Source: Pseudoxanthomonas sp. CF385 (lineage in GTDB: Bacteria; Pseudomonadota; Gammaproteobacteria; Xanthomonadales; Xanthomonadaceae). Taken from it: a stretch of 64,000 nt of DNA. The notes beneath the pieces are model-generated. The model was not told where the DNA came from. It ran no database searches and worked only from the letters and a program-made list of their open reading frames with translations. The stretch lies in NCBI RefSeq assembly GCF_900104255.1, contig NZ_FNKZ01000001.1, positions 496,001 to 560,000 of the forward strand, read 5' to 3'. Numbering within the stretch: position 1 is the stretch's first letter; each line of letters opens with the position of its first letter. Made by a program: the position numbers and the translations under genes. Shown here piece by piece: positions 8,348-16,647 of the stretch.

Positions 8348-9532
8348 ATGCAGGCCGATCTCCCCCTTCCCGACGATGAGGCGCGCGCGCACAGCGAACG
8401 CCTCGCGGCCTTCATCCGCAACGAGATCGCCGCCGAGGGCGGCAGCATTCCGTTCTCGCGCTTCATGGAACGCAGCCTCTACGCACCTGGATTGGGCTAT
8501 TACAGCGCGGGCAGTACCAAGTTCGGCGAGGCGGGCGATTTCACCACCGCACCGGAGCTGGGGCCGCTGTTCGCCAGTTGCGTCGCCCAGGCCGTGGCCC
8601 CGGTGCTGCAGCAGATCGGGCCGGGGGCCGAGTTCTTCGAGATCGGTGGCGGCAGCGGCGCATTCGCAGAGATCATGCTCAAGCGCCTCCTCGATCTGGA
8701 TGCGCTGCCCGCGCGCTACGCCATCCTCGAGCCCAGTGCGGACCTGCGCAAACGCCAGCGGGAGCGACTGGGACGCCGGCTGATTCCGCCGGTATTCGAT
8801 CTGGTCGAGTGGCTCGATGCCCCGCCTTCCGAACCCTGGAACGGCGTGTTGTTCGCCAATGAAGTCGTCGATGCGCTGCCGACGCCGCGCTTCACGTTGC
8901 GCGACGGCGAGGTCTTCGAAGAGGGCGTCGCGCTGGACGGCGAAGGCCGTTTCATCCGCACCGATCGCCCGGCCGACGCGTTGCTCGCCGCCGCGGTACG
9001 CCACGTAGAACGCTACCTGGGCGAACCGTTCCCCGATGGCTACCGCTCCGAACTGTTGCCGCAGCTGCCGTACTGGGTGCAGGCGGTCATGGGCGGACTG
9101 GACCGCGGCGCGATGCTGTTCGCCGACTACGGCCATCCACGCCGCGAGTTCTACCAGGCGGACCGTAACGACGGCACGCTGCGCGCGTACTACCGCCATC
9201 GCGTCCACAACGACGCCTACCTGTGGCCGGGCCTGCAGGACATCACGGCATCGGTCGATTTCACGGCGCTTGCGGAGGCCGGCACCCACGCCGGCTTCGA
9301 CCTGGCCGGCTATACGACACAGGCGAACTTCCTGCTGGGCAACGGGCTACAGGAGCGTCTGGACGAAGCGCAGGAACGTGCGGACGAAACCACGCTGCTG
9401 CGCCTGCGCAACGAAGCCAAGCGGCTCACGCTGCCCAGCGAGATGGGCGAGCGCTTCCAGGTGATGGGGTTCTCGTGCGACGTCGAATTCGGCGCGGCGT
9501 TCCTGTTCAACGACCTGAGCTGGCGCTTGTGA
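8348..9532 (+). CDS. SAM-dependent methyltransferase, MidA/NDUFAF7 family
   Basis: 394 residues. The N-terminal SRFMERSLYAPGLGYYSAG is the family signature, and EFFEIGGGSGAFAEIML (about residues 95-112) is the SAM-binding glycine loop; LFANEVVDALP marks motif post-II. Mitochondrial NDUFAF7 dimethylates an arginine of complex I; the substrate of bacterial relatives is not established. The ATG at 8348 is preferred over an in-frame codon 23 earlier because homology begins immediately after it. Its stop overlaps the GTG start of the VanZ gene (GTGA), so the two are translationally coupled. Confidence 0.9.
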   Translation: MQADLPLPDDEARAHSERLAAFIRNEIAAEGGSIPFSRFMERSLYAPGLGYYSAGSTKFGEAGDFTTAPELGPLFASCVAQAVAPVLQQIGPGAEFFEIGGGSGAFAEIMLKRLLDLDALPARYAILEPSADLRKRQRERLGRRLIPPVFDLVEWLDAPPSEPWNGVLFANEVVDALPTPRFTLRDGEVFEEGVALDGEGRFIRTDRPADALLAAAVRHVERYLGEPFPDGYRSELLPQLPYWVQAVMGGLDRGAMLFADYGHPRREFYQADRNDGTLRAYYRHRVHNDAYLWPGLQDITASVDFTALAEAGTHAGFDLAGYTTQANFLLGNGLQERLDEAQERADETTLLRLRNEAKRLTLPSEMGERFQVMGFSCDVEFGAAFLFNDLSWRL

Positions 9533-9945
9533 GCGGCGTGTTCGCGCTGCGCCCGTTCCGCCGACCGCGCCTGTGGCTGGGCCTGTGGCTGCTGGCGGTC
9601 GCTGTCGTGATGGTGTTGTCGCTGGCGAACCTGAGCCGCCTGCCGCCGGTGCCGGAAGGCGGCGACAAGGTGGAGCATTTCCTCGCCTACGCGCTGCTCG
9701 CCGCCTCGGCAATGCAGCTGTTTGCGCGGCGTACGGGCTGCATCGTGGTGGCGCTGCTGCTGGTGGCGATGGGCGCGGGGCTGGAATTCGCCCAAGGCGC
9801 GCTCACCACCACGCGCATGGCCGATCCCCGTGACGCCTTGGCAAACACTTTGGGCGTGCTCGCTGGCTTGGCCACGCTGTTCACGCCCCTGCGTGGATTG
9901 CTGCTTGCGTTCGATGCGCGCCTGCTTAGCGGGCGGGCATCCTAG
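9529..9945 (+). CDS. VanZ-like family membrane protein
   Basis: 138 residues with about four hydrophobic segments (LWLGLWLLAVAVVMVLSLA at the start, then three more) and the VanZ core GGDKVEHFLAYALLAASAMQ plus EFAQGALTTTRMADPRDALAN. The KxxHF and RxxDxxAN patterns are diagnostic. The founding member confers low teicoplanin resistance, but chromosomal members have no defined function. The GTG at 9529 overlaps the previous stop codon; another in-frame GTG at 9538 is possible. Confidence 0.85.
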   Translation: MSGVFALRPFRRPRLWLGLWLLAVAVVMVLSLANLSRLPPVPEGGDKVEHFLAYALLAASAMQLFARRTGCIVVALLLVAMGAGLEFAQGALTTTRMADPRDALANTLGVLAGLATLFTPLRGLLLAFDARLLSGRAS

Positions 9946-9946
9946 A

Positions 9947-9975
9947 AAAGAAAAAAGCCGGGTGTTGCCCGGCTT
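9947..9975 (-). terminator. Rho-independent terminator after the GH20 gene
   Basis: On the minus strand AAGCCGGG and CCCGGCTT pair around a five-base loop (9955-9975) and run into TTTTTTCTTTTC. It lies 24 bases past the hexosaminidase stop and just past the convergent VanZ stop. Confidence 0.88.
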
Positions 9976-9998
9976 CTCCCTGGCACGCGGGCCGCGCT

Positions 9999-12335
9999 TC
10001 AGCGGGGCTGCAGCGTGATCCGGTCCAGCACCCACATCTGCGGGCGCGTGTCGCCGGTGAAGCGCACGCACAGATCCTGCTTGCCCGCGGTACCGGCCGG
10101 CAATGGCGCATCCAGTTCGAGGAAACCGTCGGCATTCGGCGCCGCCGGCAGCGGGACCGTCGCCAGCACCGTGCCCTTGCAGCCGCCGCCCAGGATCTCC
10201 AGTTCGCCCAACGGCGACTTCGCGGGCTCGAACGTGCGGTGCGGTTCGTCGTGAGCCAGTTGGAAGTAATAGGGAATCCGACCGGCGCGCACCTTGATCG
10301 AGGCGATGCCGTCCAGATCGGCCTGGTTCCACTGCCAGCACGGGTAGAAGATCGTCGCGTTGAAGATCGCGCGCTCGCCGTCCGCCGGGCCATCGTCTTC
10401 CAGGCGAAGCAACAGGCGACCGGCATCGGGGCACACGGCCATCGCTTCGTCGGTGCGCGTGAGCATCGAGGCCGGCGTCAGTTCGAACGTGGTGGCGGGC
10501 GCCAGCGCACGGCCATCGGCGAAGGCCGCGGCGCGCACGGTGACCGGCAGCTTCAGGTCGAGCGGTGAGGCGAAGGCCTGGGATGCCGACGTCGGCTCGC
10601 TGCCATCGGTGGTGTAGTGCACGGCGTATCCGAGCGGGTTCGACAGGGTGACCTTCGCGGTGCCGGCCTTGCGGTCGTCCTCGGTCGCGATCATCGGTTC
10701 GAACGGGGTCTTGGCATAGCCCAGGCCGATGGCGTCGTAGCGCTTCAGCTGCGCGGGCAGGCGCTTGGTGAAATCGGCGAAATCCTTCTTCGCCGCCGGT
10801 GTCCAGCCGGTTTCGGCGACGGCGGCCAGGCGCGGGAACGCGTTGTGCTGGAGGCGCGCGAACGTGCGCGTGTGCTCGGTCCACAGGTTGGCCTGCAGGC
10901 CGAGGATATGGTGGCGCTGGCTTTCCTCCAGTTCCGGCGGCACCGGCTCGAACGCGTAGACGTCCTGCAGCGTGATCAGCGCGGGGCGTCCCGGCGGTTC
11001 GTTCGGCGAGGCGGTCTGCAGGTAGTCCAGATAGGTCTTGTTCGAGGGGGACATCACCACGTCGTGGCCCTGCCGCGCGGCCTTCAGTCCGCCCTCGATG
11101 CCACGCCACGACATCACCGTCGCTTCCGGCGGCAGCTTGGCCTCGAGGATCTCGTCCCAGCCGATCAGGCGCTTGCCATGCGTGGACAGGTACTTCTCCA
11201 GGCGTTCGACCAGATAGCCCTGCAGGTCCATCTCCGTCTTCGCACCCACCTGGCGCATGCGTGCCTGCTCGCGCGCGGAGGCTTCCCACTGGTCCTTGAC
11301 CGCTTCGTCGCCGCCGATGTGCACATAGGTGCCGGGGAACAGCTCGACCACCTCACCCAGCACGTTCTCGAGGAAGGTGATCGTGCCCTCTTCGACATTG
11401 ACCAGGTTGGGGAAGACGCCCCACTCGTTCGACGGCACCAGCGGGGTGTCGATCGCGCCGAGCTCCGGATACGCCGAGATCGCGGCGGTCGCGTGGCCGG
11501 GCACGTTGATCTCGGGTACCACGGTGATGTGGCGTTCGGCCGCGTACTTCACCACGTCGCGGATCTGGTCCTGCGTGTAGAAGCCGCAGTACGGGCGCGG
11601 TGCGCCGGTCTTCGGATCCTTGCCGCCGTCGCCGGCGGGAATGCGGCAGCCGCCGATCTCGGTGAGCTTCGGGTACTGCTTGATCTCGATGCGCCAGCCC
11701 TGGTCGTCGGTCAGGTGCCAGTGCAGCGTGTTGAGCTTGTGCAGGGCCATCGCATCGATGACCTTCTTCACGTCGTCCACGGTCTGGAAATGACGTGCCG
11801 GATCCAGCATGAAGCCGCGCCAGCCGAAGCGGGGCGCGTCCTCGATATGCAGCGCCGGCAGGGTGGCGCCGTTCCTGTCGCCCTGGGTGGCGAGTTGCCA
11901 CAGCGTCACCGCGCCGTAGAACAGGCCGCGTTCGTCGCGCGCCTTCACCGTGGCGCCGTCGGGCGTGATGTCCAGCGTGTAGGCCTCGGGCGAGGCCGCA
12001 TTCGCATTGCCCGGTTCCAGCACGAAGCGGATCACGCCCTTGCCATCGGCCTGCGCGACGGACAGTGCCGGGCCGCCCGCCGACGTCAGGTAGGCGGCGA
12101 ACTGGCGGGCGACGCGCGTGGCCGGTTCGCCGGTGGCGAACAGCGGCGTTCCCGCGTCGAGCGTGAAGGATCCTTCGCTCGTCTGCAGGGTGGCAGGCGC
12201 GGGAATCAGGGCCGGCGCGATGGGCGCCGAAACGGCGGCGGTGCCTGCTTCGCTGCCCGGCCCGGCGCAGCCGGCTAGGACCAGCAGGGTGAAGGCCATG
12301 CCGGCCAGGGCGCGACGGACGATGGGTCGTTTCAT
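9999..12335 (-). CDS. Beta-N-acetylhexosaminidase, GH20, lipoprotein
   Basis: 778 residues. Residues 1-24 are a lipoprotein signal (MKRPIVRRALAG then LLVLAGC, lipid on Cys), so the enzyme is anchored in the envelope. A GH20b N-terminal domain is followed by the (beta/alpha)8 domain with HWHLTDDQGWRIEIK and the catalytic Asp-Glu pair in HIGGDEAVKDQW. After a HEX C-terminal beta domain (YTTDGSEPTS) there is an extra module of about 130 residues (WQWNQADLDGI, then EILGGGCKGTV), a possible carbohydrate-binding domain. It releases GlcNAc from chito-oligosaccharides and feeds the adjacent GlcNAc locus. Confidence 0.94.
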   Translation of the reverse strand: MKRPIVRRALAGMAFTLLVLAGCAGPGSEAGTAAVSAPIAPALIPAPATLQTSEGSFTLDAGTPLFATGEPATRVARQFAAYLTSAGGPALSVAQADGKGVIRFVLEPGNANAASPEAYTLDITPDGATVKARDERGLFYGAVTLWQLATQGDRNGATLPALHIEDAPRFGWRGFMLDPARHFQTVDDVKKVIDAMALHKLNTLHWHLTDDQGWRIEIKQYPKLTEIGGCRIPAGDGGKDPKTGAPRPYCGFYTQDQIRDVVKYAAERHITVVPEINVPGHATAAISAYPELGAIDTPLVPSNEWGVFPNLVNVEEGTITFLENVLGEVVELFPGTYVHIGGDEAVKDQWEASAREQARMRQVGAKTEMDLQGYLVERLEKYLSTHGKRLIGWDEILEAKLPPEATVMSWRGIEGGLKAARQGHDVVMSPSNKTYLDYLQTASPNEPPGRPALITLQDVYAFEPVPPELEESQRHHILGLQANLWTEHTRTFARLQHNAFPRLAAVAETGWTPAAKKDFADFTKRLPAQLKRYDAIGLGYAKTPFEPMIATEDDRKAGTAKVTLSNPLGYAVHYTTDGSEPTSASQAFASPLDLKLPVTVRAAAFADGRALAPATTFELTPASMLTRTDEAMAVCPDAGRLLLRLEDDGPADGERAIFNATIFYPCWQWNQADLDGIASIKVRAGRIPYYFQLAHDEPHRTFEPAKSPLGELEILGGGCKGTVLATVPLPAAPNADGFLELDAPLPAGTAGKQDLCVRFTGDTRPQMWVLDRITLQPR

Positions 12336-12370
12336 CGGAATCCTCGTGGGCGAACGAGCGGAAGAGTGCC

Positions 12371-12404
12371 AAAAAAAAGCGGGCCCGGACAAATCCAGGC
12401 CCGC
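12371..12404 (-). terminator. Rho-independent terminator after the TonB receptor
   Basis: On the minus strand GCGGGCCtGGA and TCCgGGCCCGC form a stem around TTTG and are followed directly by eight T residues. It separates the receptor transcript from the downstream hexosaminidase gene. Confidence 0.92.
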
Positions 12405-12438
12405 AGAGGGAGAGTGTTCCCTTACATCGATGACGCGA

Positions 12439-15129
12439 TCAGAACTTGAAGCGGAAGTTCAGGTAGTACTGGCGGCCGTTGCTGTAGAACGCGTGCGGCA
12501 GGTAGCCCGGCACCGCATCGTTCTCGGTGTAGTACTTCAGCTTCGGGTTGTTGAGGTTGAGGCCGTCCAGGCTGATCGTCAGCCAGTCGGTCGCCTTGAA
12601 ACCCAGCGAGGCCGACACGGTGGCGAAGTCATCCTGGTAGAAGTTGTCGGCGCGGCTGACGCCGGCGTAGAACGAGCTGCGGTAGCTGTAGTTCACGCGG
12701 GCGTTGAAGCGGTCGTTCTCGTACCAGCCCGACAGGTTGTAGGTGTTCTCGGAGGTGCCGTTGAGCGGCTTGCCGCCGTCCGCGTCGCCATCCACATAGG
12801 TGTAGTTGGCGTTGAAGCCGAAATTGTCGCCGATCGGCTGCTCGTAGGTCAGCTCCACGCCGCGGGCCTTGCCGTTCGAATTGACCGGGATCGACACCAG
12901 GTAATCGCTGTAGACGTCGGTGCCGGCGGCCTGGCTGGCCTGCTGGTCCTTGTACTGCACGATCACGTTGCCGAAATCGACGTAGCCGTCCATGTCCATC
13001 GAGAACACACTGGCGGCGAGCAGGGCGCGCGGGGCGAAGTACCACTCGAGCGAGGCGTCGAAGTTGGTCGACACCAGCGGGTCGAGGTTCGGGTTGCCGC
13101 CGCTGCCTTCGTGGGTCAGGTCGTTGAGCGTCAGCGAGCCGGCCAGCGCGGAGAAGTCCGGGCGGGTCATGGTCTTGCTGCCGGACACGCGCGCCACCAG
13201 GGTGTCGGTCAGCTCGAACTTGAAGTTCACGCTGGGCAGCAGCTCGTTGTAGTCGTTGTTCACCACGACCGGCAGGTAGTCGCCGAACGCCGAACCCGTG
13301 ATCGCGCCGGGAATGCCCGAGTTGACCGCGAGCGCCTGGTTGTAGCTCACGTCCGTTTCCGTCTGCACGTAGCGCAGGCCGGCATTACCGCTCCAGCGCT
13401 CGCCCTGGAAGTTCAGCTGGGCATACACCGCGTTGATGTCTTCTTCCACGCCGTACACGTCGGAGAAGTAGAAGCGCTCGGGGTTGTTGCGGTTGGCGAA
13501 GCGCGCATTGAGCTCCGCCAGCTGCGCGGGCGTGTAGAACCAGATGCCCGACGGGACGTTGCCGCCGACGCCGAAATCACCCGGGTACGCGCCACCCGCC
13601 GCCGGATAGGCGGTGATGTCGGTCCAGTTGCTGGCCCAGTTCGGGCCCTGCGCGAGCGAGAAGTCGTTGCTGCGTTCGTGCGTGGCGAAGCGGTAGCCGA
13701 AGTCCAGCGAGGACAGCACGTCGGACTGGAAGAAGAACTGGCCGTCCGCCGAGGCCCAGTCTTCCTTGTCCAGCACGTCGATGCCCTGCGCGCCGAAGAT
13801 CCAGCCGTTCTGCGGCAGGTGGTTCGCCGCCGTGTTGGTGCCGCCCAGCGACCAGTCGATGGGATTGCTCACGCCGTTCATGTTCCAGCTCGCGCCGGCG
13901 TTGCCGGCGATGCCGGTTTCCAGCACGTCCTGGGTGGGGCTGCTGCCGCGGCCCTTGGTGGAACCAAGCTGGAACACGAACTTCAGCGCATCGCTGGCAT
14001 TCCATTCGGCATCGAGCGCGATGTACTTGGAGGTCGAGACCGCGCCCGGGCGGGAGATCATGTCGTACACGCCGTAGGGCGTGACCGTGCCGGACGTGAC
14101 CGGCGCGTAGGTGGCGCTGGTCAGCACGCCGTTCTCGACGGTGTAGCTGGTGGGCGTCTGCGAATTGACGAACTGGCTGGCCCACATCATGTAGTTGCGG
14201 TTGTAGTTGTCCGCCTTCAGCCGCGAGTAGAACGCGTTGACGTTCAGGGTCAGGTTGTCGGTGACCTTGGCTTCGATGTTGGCCACGCCGCCCTGGCGCT
14301 TGCGCACCTGCTCGAACAGGGCCGCGCCAAGCAGGTTGGGGTACAGCACGCCGTTCAACTCGGGGTTGGTCGAGGTGATGGTGCCGTAGCCGCCCACCAC
14401 TTCCTGACCGTCGCGGCGCAGGCTGCGTTCTTCGTTGAACACCTGGAACAGGAAGCCGGCGGTGCCTTCCTCGTTGCGCCAGTTCAACAGGGCGTCGAGC
14501 TGCGGCTTGGTGTCGCCCGGCAGGTCGGAATGGACCGCGCCGATGGAGCCCTGGATGGTGAGCGGCTCGGCGAACTGCAGCGGACGGCGGGTGATGATGT
14601 TCACCGAACCGGCGGTGCCGCCCTCGACCAGCTTCGCTTCGGAGGTCTTGTGCACCACGACGCGGTCGACGATCTCGGACGGATACAGCGAGTAGCTCAC
14701 GCTGCGGCCGACGTTGCCGACCTGGCTGAGCACGAACCAGTCGCCGGTGCCGATGGTGTGGCCGTTGACCAGGGTCTGGGTCAGGCTGGGATTGGTGCCG
14801 CGCAGGCTGACGCGGTCGGCTTCGTCGAAGCCGCCTTCGCTGGCGCTCGACGAGGCGATGTTGACGCCCGGCAGCTGGCGCAGGGTGTCGGCCACGTTCT
14901 TGGCCGGCAGCTTGCCGATGTCCTCGGCGGTGACGACTTCGACGTGCGTGGCGGCATCGCGCTTGGCGTCCAGCGCCTTCTCGATGCTGCCGCGGATGCC
15001 GGTGACGACGACGGTATCGAGGTCGGTCGCCTGGGTTTCGGTCGGTTGAGCGTCCTGCGCCTGCGCCTGCACCGCTACACCCAGACAGGTCACGATGGCG
15101 GCGGAAAGGATGGATCTGCGGTAATTCAT
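12439..15129 (-). CDS. TonB-dependent receptor, probably for GlcNAc or chito-oligosaccharides
   Basis: 896 residues. A Sec signal (residues 1-27, ending VQAQAQ) precedes a region resembling a TonB box (LDTVVVTGI), a plug domain (AEDIGKLPAKNVADTLRQLPGV, SLRGTNPSLTQTLVNG) and a long beta-barrel ending in the aromatic YYLNFRFKF typical of outer-membrane proteins. The ATG at 15129 is preceded by GGGAGAG, which rules out longer starts. Specificity is inferred from position between the GH20 enzyme and the GlcNAc kinase and from the known GlcNAc locus of Xanthomonas, which uses such receptors. Confidence 0.9.
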   Translation of the reverse strand: MNYRRSILSAAIVTCLGVAVQAQAQDAQPTETQATDLDTVVVTGIRGSIEKALDAKRDAATHVEVVTAEDIGKLPAKNVADTLRQLPGVNIASSSASEGGFDEADRVSLRGTNPSLTQTLVNGHTIGTGDWFVLSQVGNVGRSVSYSLYPSEIVDRVVVHKTSEAKLVEGGTAGSVNIITRRPLQFAEPLTIQGSIGAVHSDLPGDTKPQLDALLNWRNEEGTAGFLFQVFNEERSLRRDGQEVVGGYGTITSTNPELNGVLYPNLLGAALFEQVRKRQGGVANIEAKVTDNLTLNVNAFYSRLKADNYNRNYMMWASQFVNSQTPTSYTVENGVLTSATYAPVTSGTVTPYGVYDMISRPGAVSTSKYIALDAEWNASDALKFVFQLGSTKGRGSSPTQDVLETGIAGNAGASWNMNGVSNPIDWSLGGTNTAANHLPQNGWIFGAQGIDVLDKEDWASADGQFFFQSDVLSSLDFGYRFATHERSNDFSLAQGPNWASNWTDITAYPAAGGAYPGDFGVGGNVPSGIWFYTPAQLAELNARFANRNNPERFYFSDVYGVEEDINAVYAQLNFQGERWSGNAGLRYVQTETDVSYNQALAVNSGIPGAITGSAFGDYLPVVVNNDYNELLPSVNFKFELTDTLVARVSGSKTMTRPDFSALAGSLTLNDLTHEGSGGNPNLDPLVSTNFDASLEWYFAPRALLAASVFSMDMDGYVDFGNVIVQYKDQQASQAAGTDVYSDYLVSIPVNSNGKARGVELTYEQPIGDNFGFNANYTYVDGDADGGKPLNGTSENTYNLSGWYENDRFNARVNYSYRSSFYAGVSRADNFYQDDFATVSASLGFKATDWLTISLDGLNLNNPKLKYYTENDAVPGYLPHAFYSNGRQYYLNFRFKF

Positions 15130-15243
15130 GATGTCTCTCCCATCATTCATTGTTTGAGTTTCGGCAGGTCTTGCTCGCGCTTGCTCCGCCGTGCCTGAAG
15201 CCTGTGTTGCAATCGACACCACGCCTGTCCCGGCGCTTCCATT

Positions 15244-16257
15244 TCAATCGTCCTGGTGGTGCTCCAGGTACCACTTGGCGGCACCCACCACCCCCAGCTG
15301 CCCGTGTTCCACCAGCTTCACGGGGATGCGTTCGAGCGCCTCGCGCATCGATCCCTTGTTGAGGAAGCGCGCCACGAAGCTGCTCTGGATCAGGAAATCG
15401 CGGATCTTCGGCAGGATCCCGCCGGCGAGGTACACGCCGCCCTGCACGCCGTAGAGCAGCGCCATGTCGCCGACCACGCTGCCGAGCAGGCCGCAGAACA
15501 CGTCGAGGCTTTCGCGCGCCAGGGGGTCGTCGCCGGCCAACGCGGCGGCGGTGATCTGGCCCGGATGCGTATACGAAGACGGCGCCGCGCCGCGCACGGC
15601 GCACAGCGCCGCGTGCAGGTTCAACAGCCCCGGGCCGGACAGCGCCTGTTCGACCGGCACATGCGTGCGGGTCTTCAGCATCTCCGCCAGCAGCGCCATC
15701 TCCAGCGGATTGCCGGCGGTGAGCGCGGCCTGGCCGGCTTCGGTGGCCAGCACCACGGCGCGCGCGCCGACCGGGATCCACACCGCCGCGCCCAGGCCGG
15801 TGCCCGGGCCCAGGATCAGGGTCGGTCCGCGGGTCGGTGCGATGGCGGGGCCGGTGAGCTGCAGCACCTGGCTGGCGTCGACCTGCGCGGCGGCGTGCGC
15901 CACGGCTTCGAAATCGTTGACCAGGCGGACATCGTCGAAGCCGAGCTGCGTGCGCAGGTCGGCCAGCGAGAGGCGCCAGGGCAGGTTGTTGGTGATGACC
16001 GTGCCGTCTTCCAGCGCGTAGCCGGCGCTGGCGATCACGCCGCGCGACACCCGGCCGTGGCCGAGGGTGGCGAGGAAGTCCTGGATGATGTCGCCGAGCC
16101 CGGCATGGTCGGCGCAGGCGTACTTGCGGTACTCCAGCACGCTGACCGCTGCGCCCGGGTCGCCGCTGCCGCGGACCAGGCCGATACGCACATGGGTGCC
16201 ACCGACGTCCGCCGCGATGAACGCGTCGTGCGCCCCGTGGGCGTCATTCGTCGGCAT
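15244..16257 (-). CDS. Glucokinase-family kinase, likely GlcNAc kinase (NagK-II type)
   Basis: 337 residues from the ATG. The glucokinase signatures are FIAADVGGTHVRIGL near the N-terminus, VRLVNDFEAVAHA, and LILGPGTGLGAAVW. In Xanthomonas campestris GlcNAc is phosphorylated by kinases of this family, and the position here, divergent from nagP-nagR-nagB-nagA, points to that role; glucose remains possible. A GTG at 16278 has GGGGAG four bases upstream and would add seven residues, so the start is uncertain. The palindrome at 16344-16359 lies in its promoter region, with TTGACA forming half of it. Confidence 0.88.
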   Translation of the reverse strand: MPTNDAHGAHDAFIAADVGGTHVRIGLVRGSGDPGAAVSVLEYRKYACADHAGLGDIIQDFLATLGHGRVSRGVIASAGYALEDGTVITNNLPWRLSLADLRTQLGFDDVRLVNDFEAVAHAAAQVDASQVLQLTGPAIAPTRGPTLILGPGTGLGAAVWIPVGARAVVLATEAGQAALTAGNPLEMALLAEMLKTRTHVPVEQALSGPGLLNLHAALCAVRGAAPSSYTHPGQITAAALAGDDPLARESLDVFCGLLGSVVGDMALLYGVQGGVYLAGGILPKIRDFLIQSSFVARFLNKGSMREALERIPVKLVEHGQLGVVGAAKWYLEHHQDD

Positions 16258-16343
16258 TGGATTGGCGATGGCGACCACACGTCTCCCCACATGTTCGCGG
16301 CCGGGACTCCCGCATCCCGATATGGCCGGAGTGTGGAAACTGT

Positions 16344-16359
16344 TTGACAACGTTGTCAA
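16344..16359. promoter_or_regulatory. LacI-type operator, kinase side
   Basis: TTGACAACGTTGTCAA is a perfect 16-base palindrome with the central CG typical of LacI-family operators. It lies 66-101 bases upstream of the two possible kinase starts and contains TTGACA on the minus strand, so a bound repressor would cover the -35. The neighbouring LacI-family gene (17961-19043) is the obvious ligand. Confidence 0.82.
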
Positions 16360-16591
16360 GAGTCTGTCATGAAATAGCCGTCCGGCCGGCAAGGATGCGT
16401 CGGTAATCAACAACAATTCCCGTATTCAGCATTCGATTGGATGCAGAAGTGTTGTTAATCATTGAACAGGAAGGGCAAATTCGGTGAAGTCCACCAGGAC
16501 TTGATGTTGCGGCGCAGGATGCCGGTGCACTCACAGATGGGGTCTTCGATCCATCCGAACTGCCTGCTTTACGCCGTTCGTCCGAAAGCCC

Positions 16592-16605
16592 TGACAACGT
16601 TGTTC
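16592..16605. promoter_or_regulatory. LacI-type operator, nagP side
   Basis: TGACAACGTTGTTC shares the ten-base palindromic core ACAACGTTGT with the site at 16344 and differs only in the right flank. It ends 42 bases before the nagP ATG, a good position for repression of the nagP operon. Confidence 0.78.
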
Positions 16606-16647
16606 CCGGCGCCGCGCCCGCGTGACGCCACAGATCGAGGGGAGTCC

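Larger units (their letters stand above)
16258..16647. other. Divergent control region of the GlcNAc locus
   Basis: About 390 bases without a gene between the kinase and nagP. It contains the two ACAACGTTGT palindromes listed separately, a candidate TTGACA on the minus strand inside the first, and an AT-rich middle (16400-16470) with AACAACA and TGTTGTT repeats facing each other 34 bases apart. The nagP end carries GAGGGGAG just before the ATG. I see no small open frame with coding character. Confidence 0.6.

Noticed and set aside
12118..15198. A 1026-codon open frame on the plus strand opposite the TonB receptor
   Set aside because: It is a by-product of high-GC codon use in the receptor gene; its translation is rich in His, Arg, Val and Gly with no domain, while the minus strand gives a full receptor.
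15205..15218. TGTTGCAATCGACA before the TonB receptor as a third NagR-type operator
   Set aside because: It shares only the outer bases with TGACAACGTTGTCA and is not a clean palindrome.
16409..16456. AACAACA and TGTTGTT as a regulatory stem-loop
   Set aside because: Seven-base arms 34 bases apart in an AT-rich stretch are expected by chance; no T-run or further pairing.
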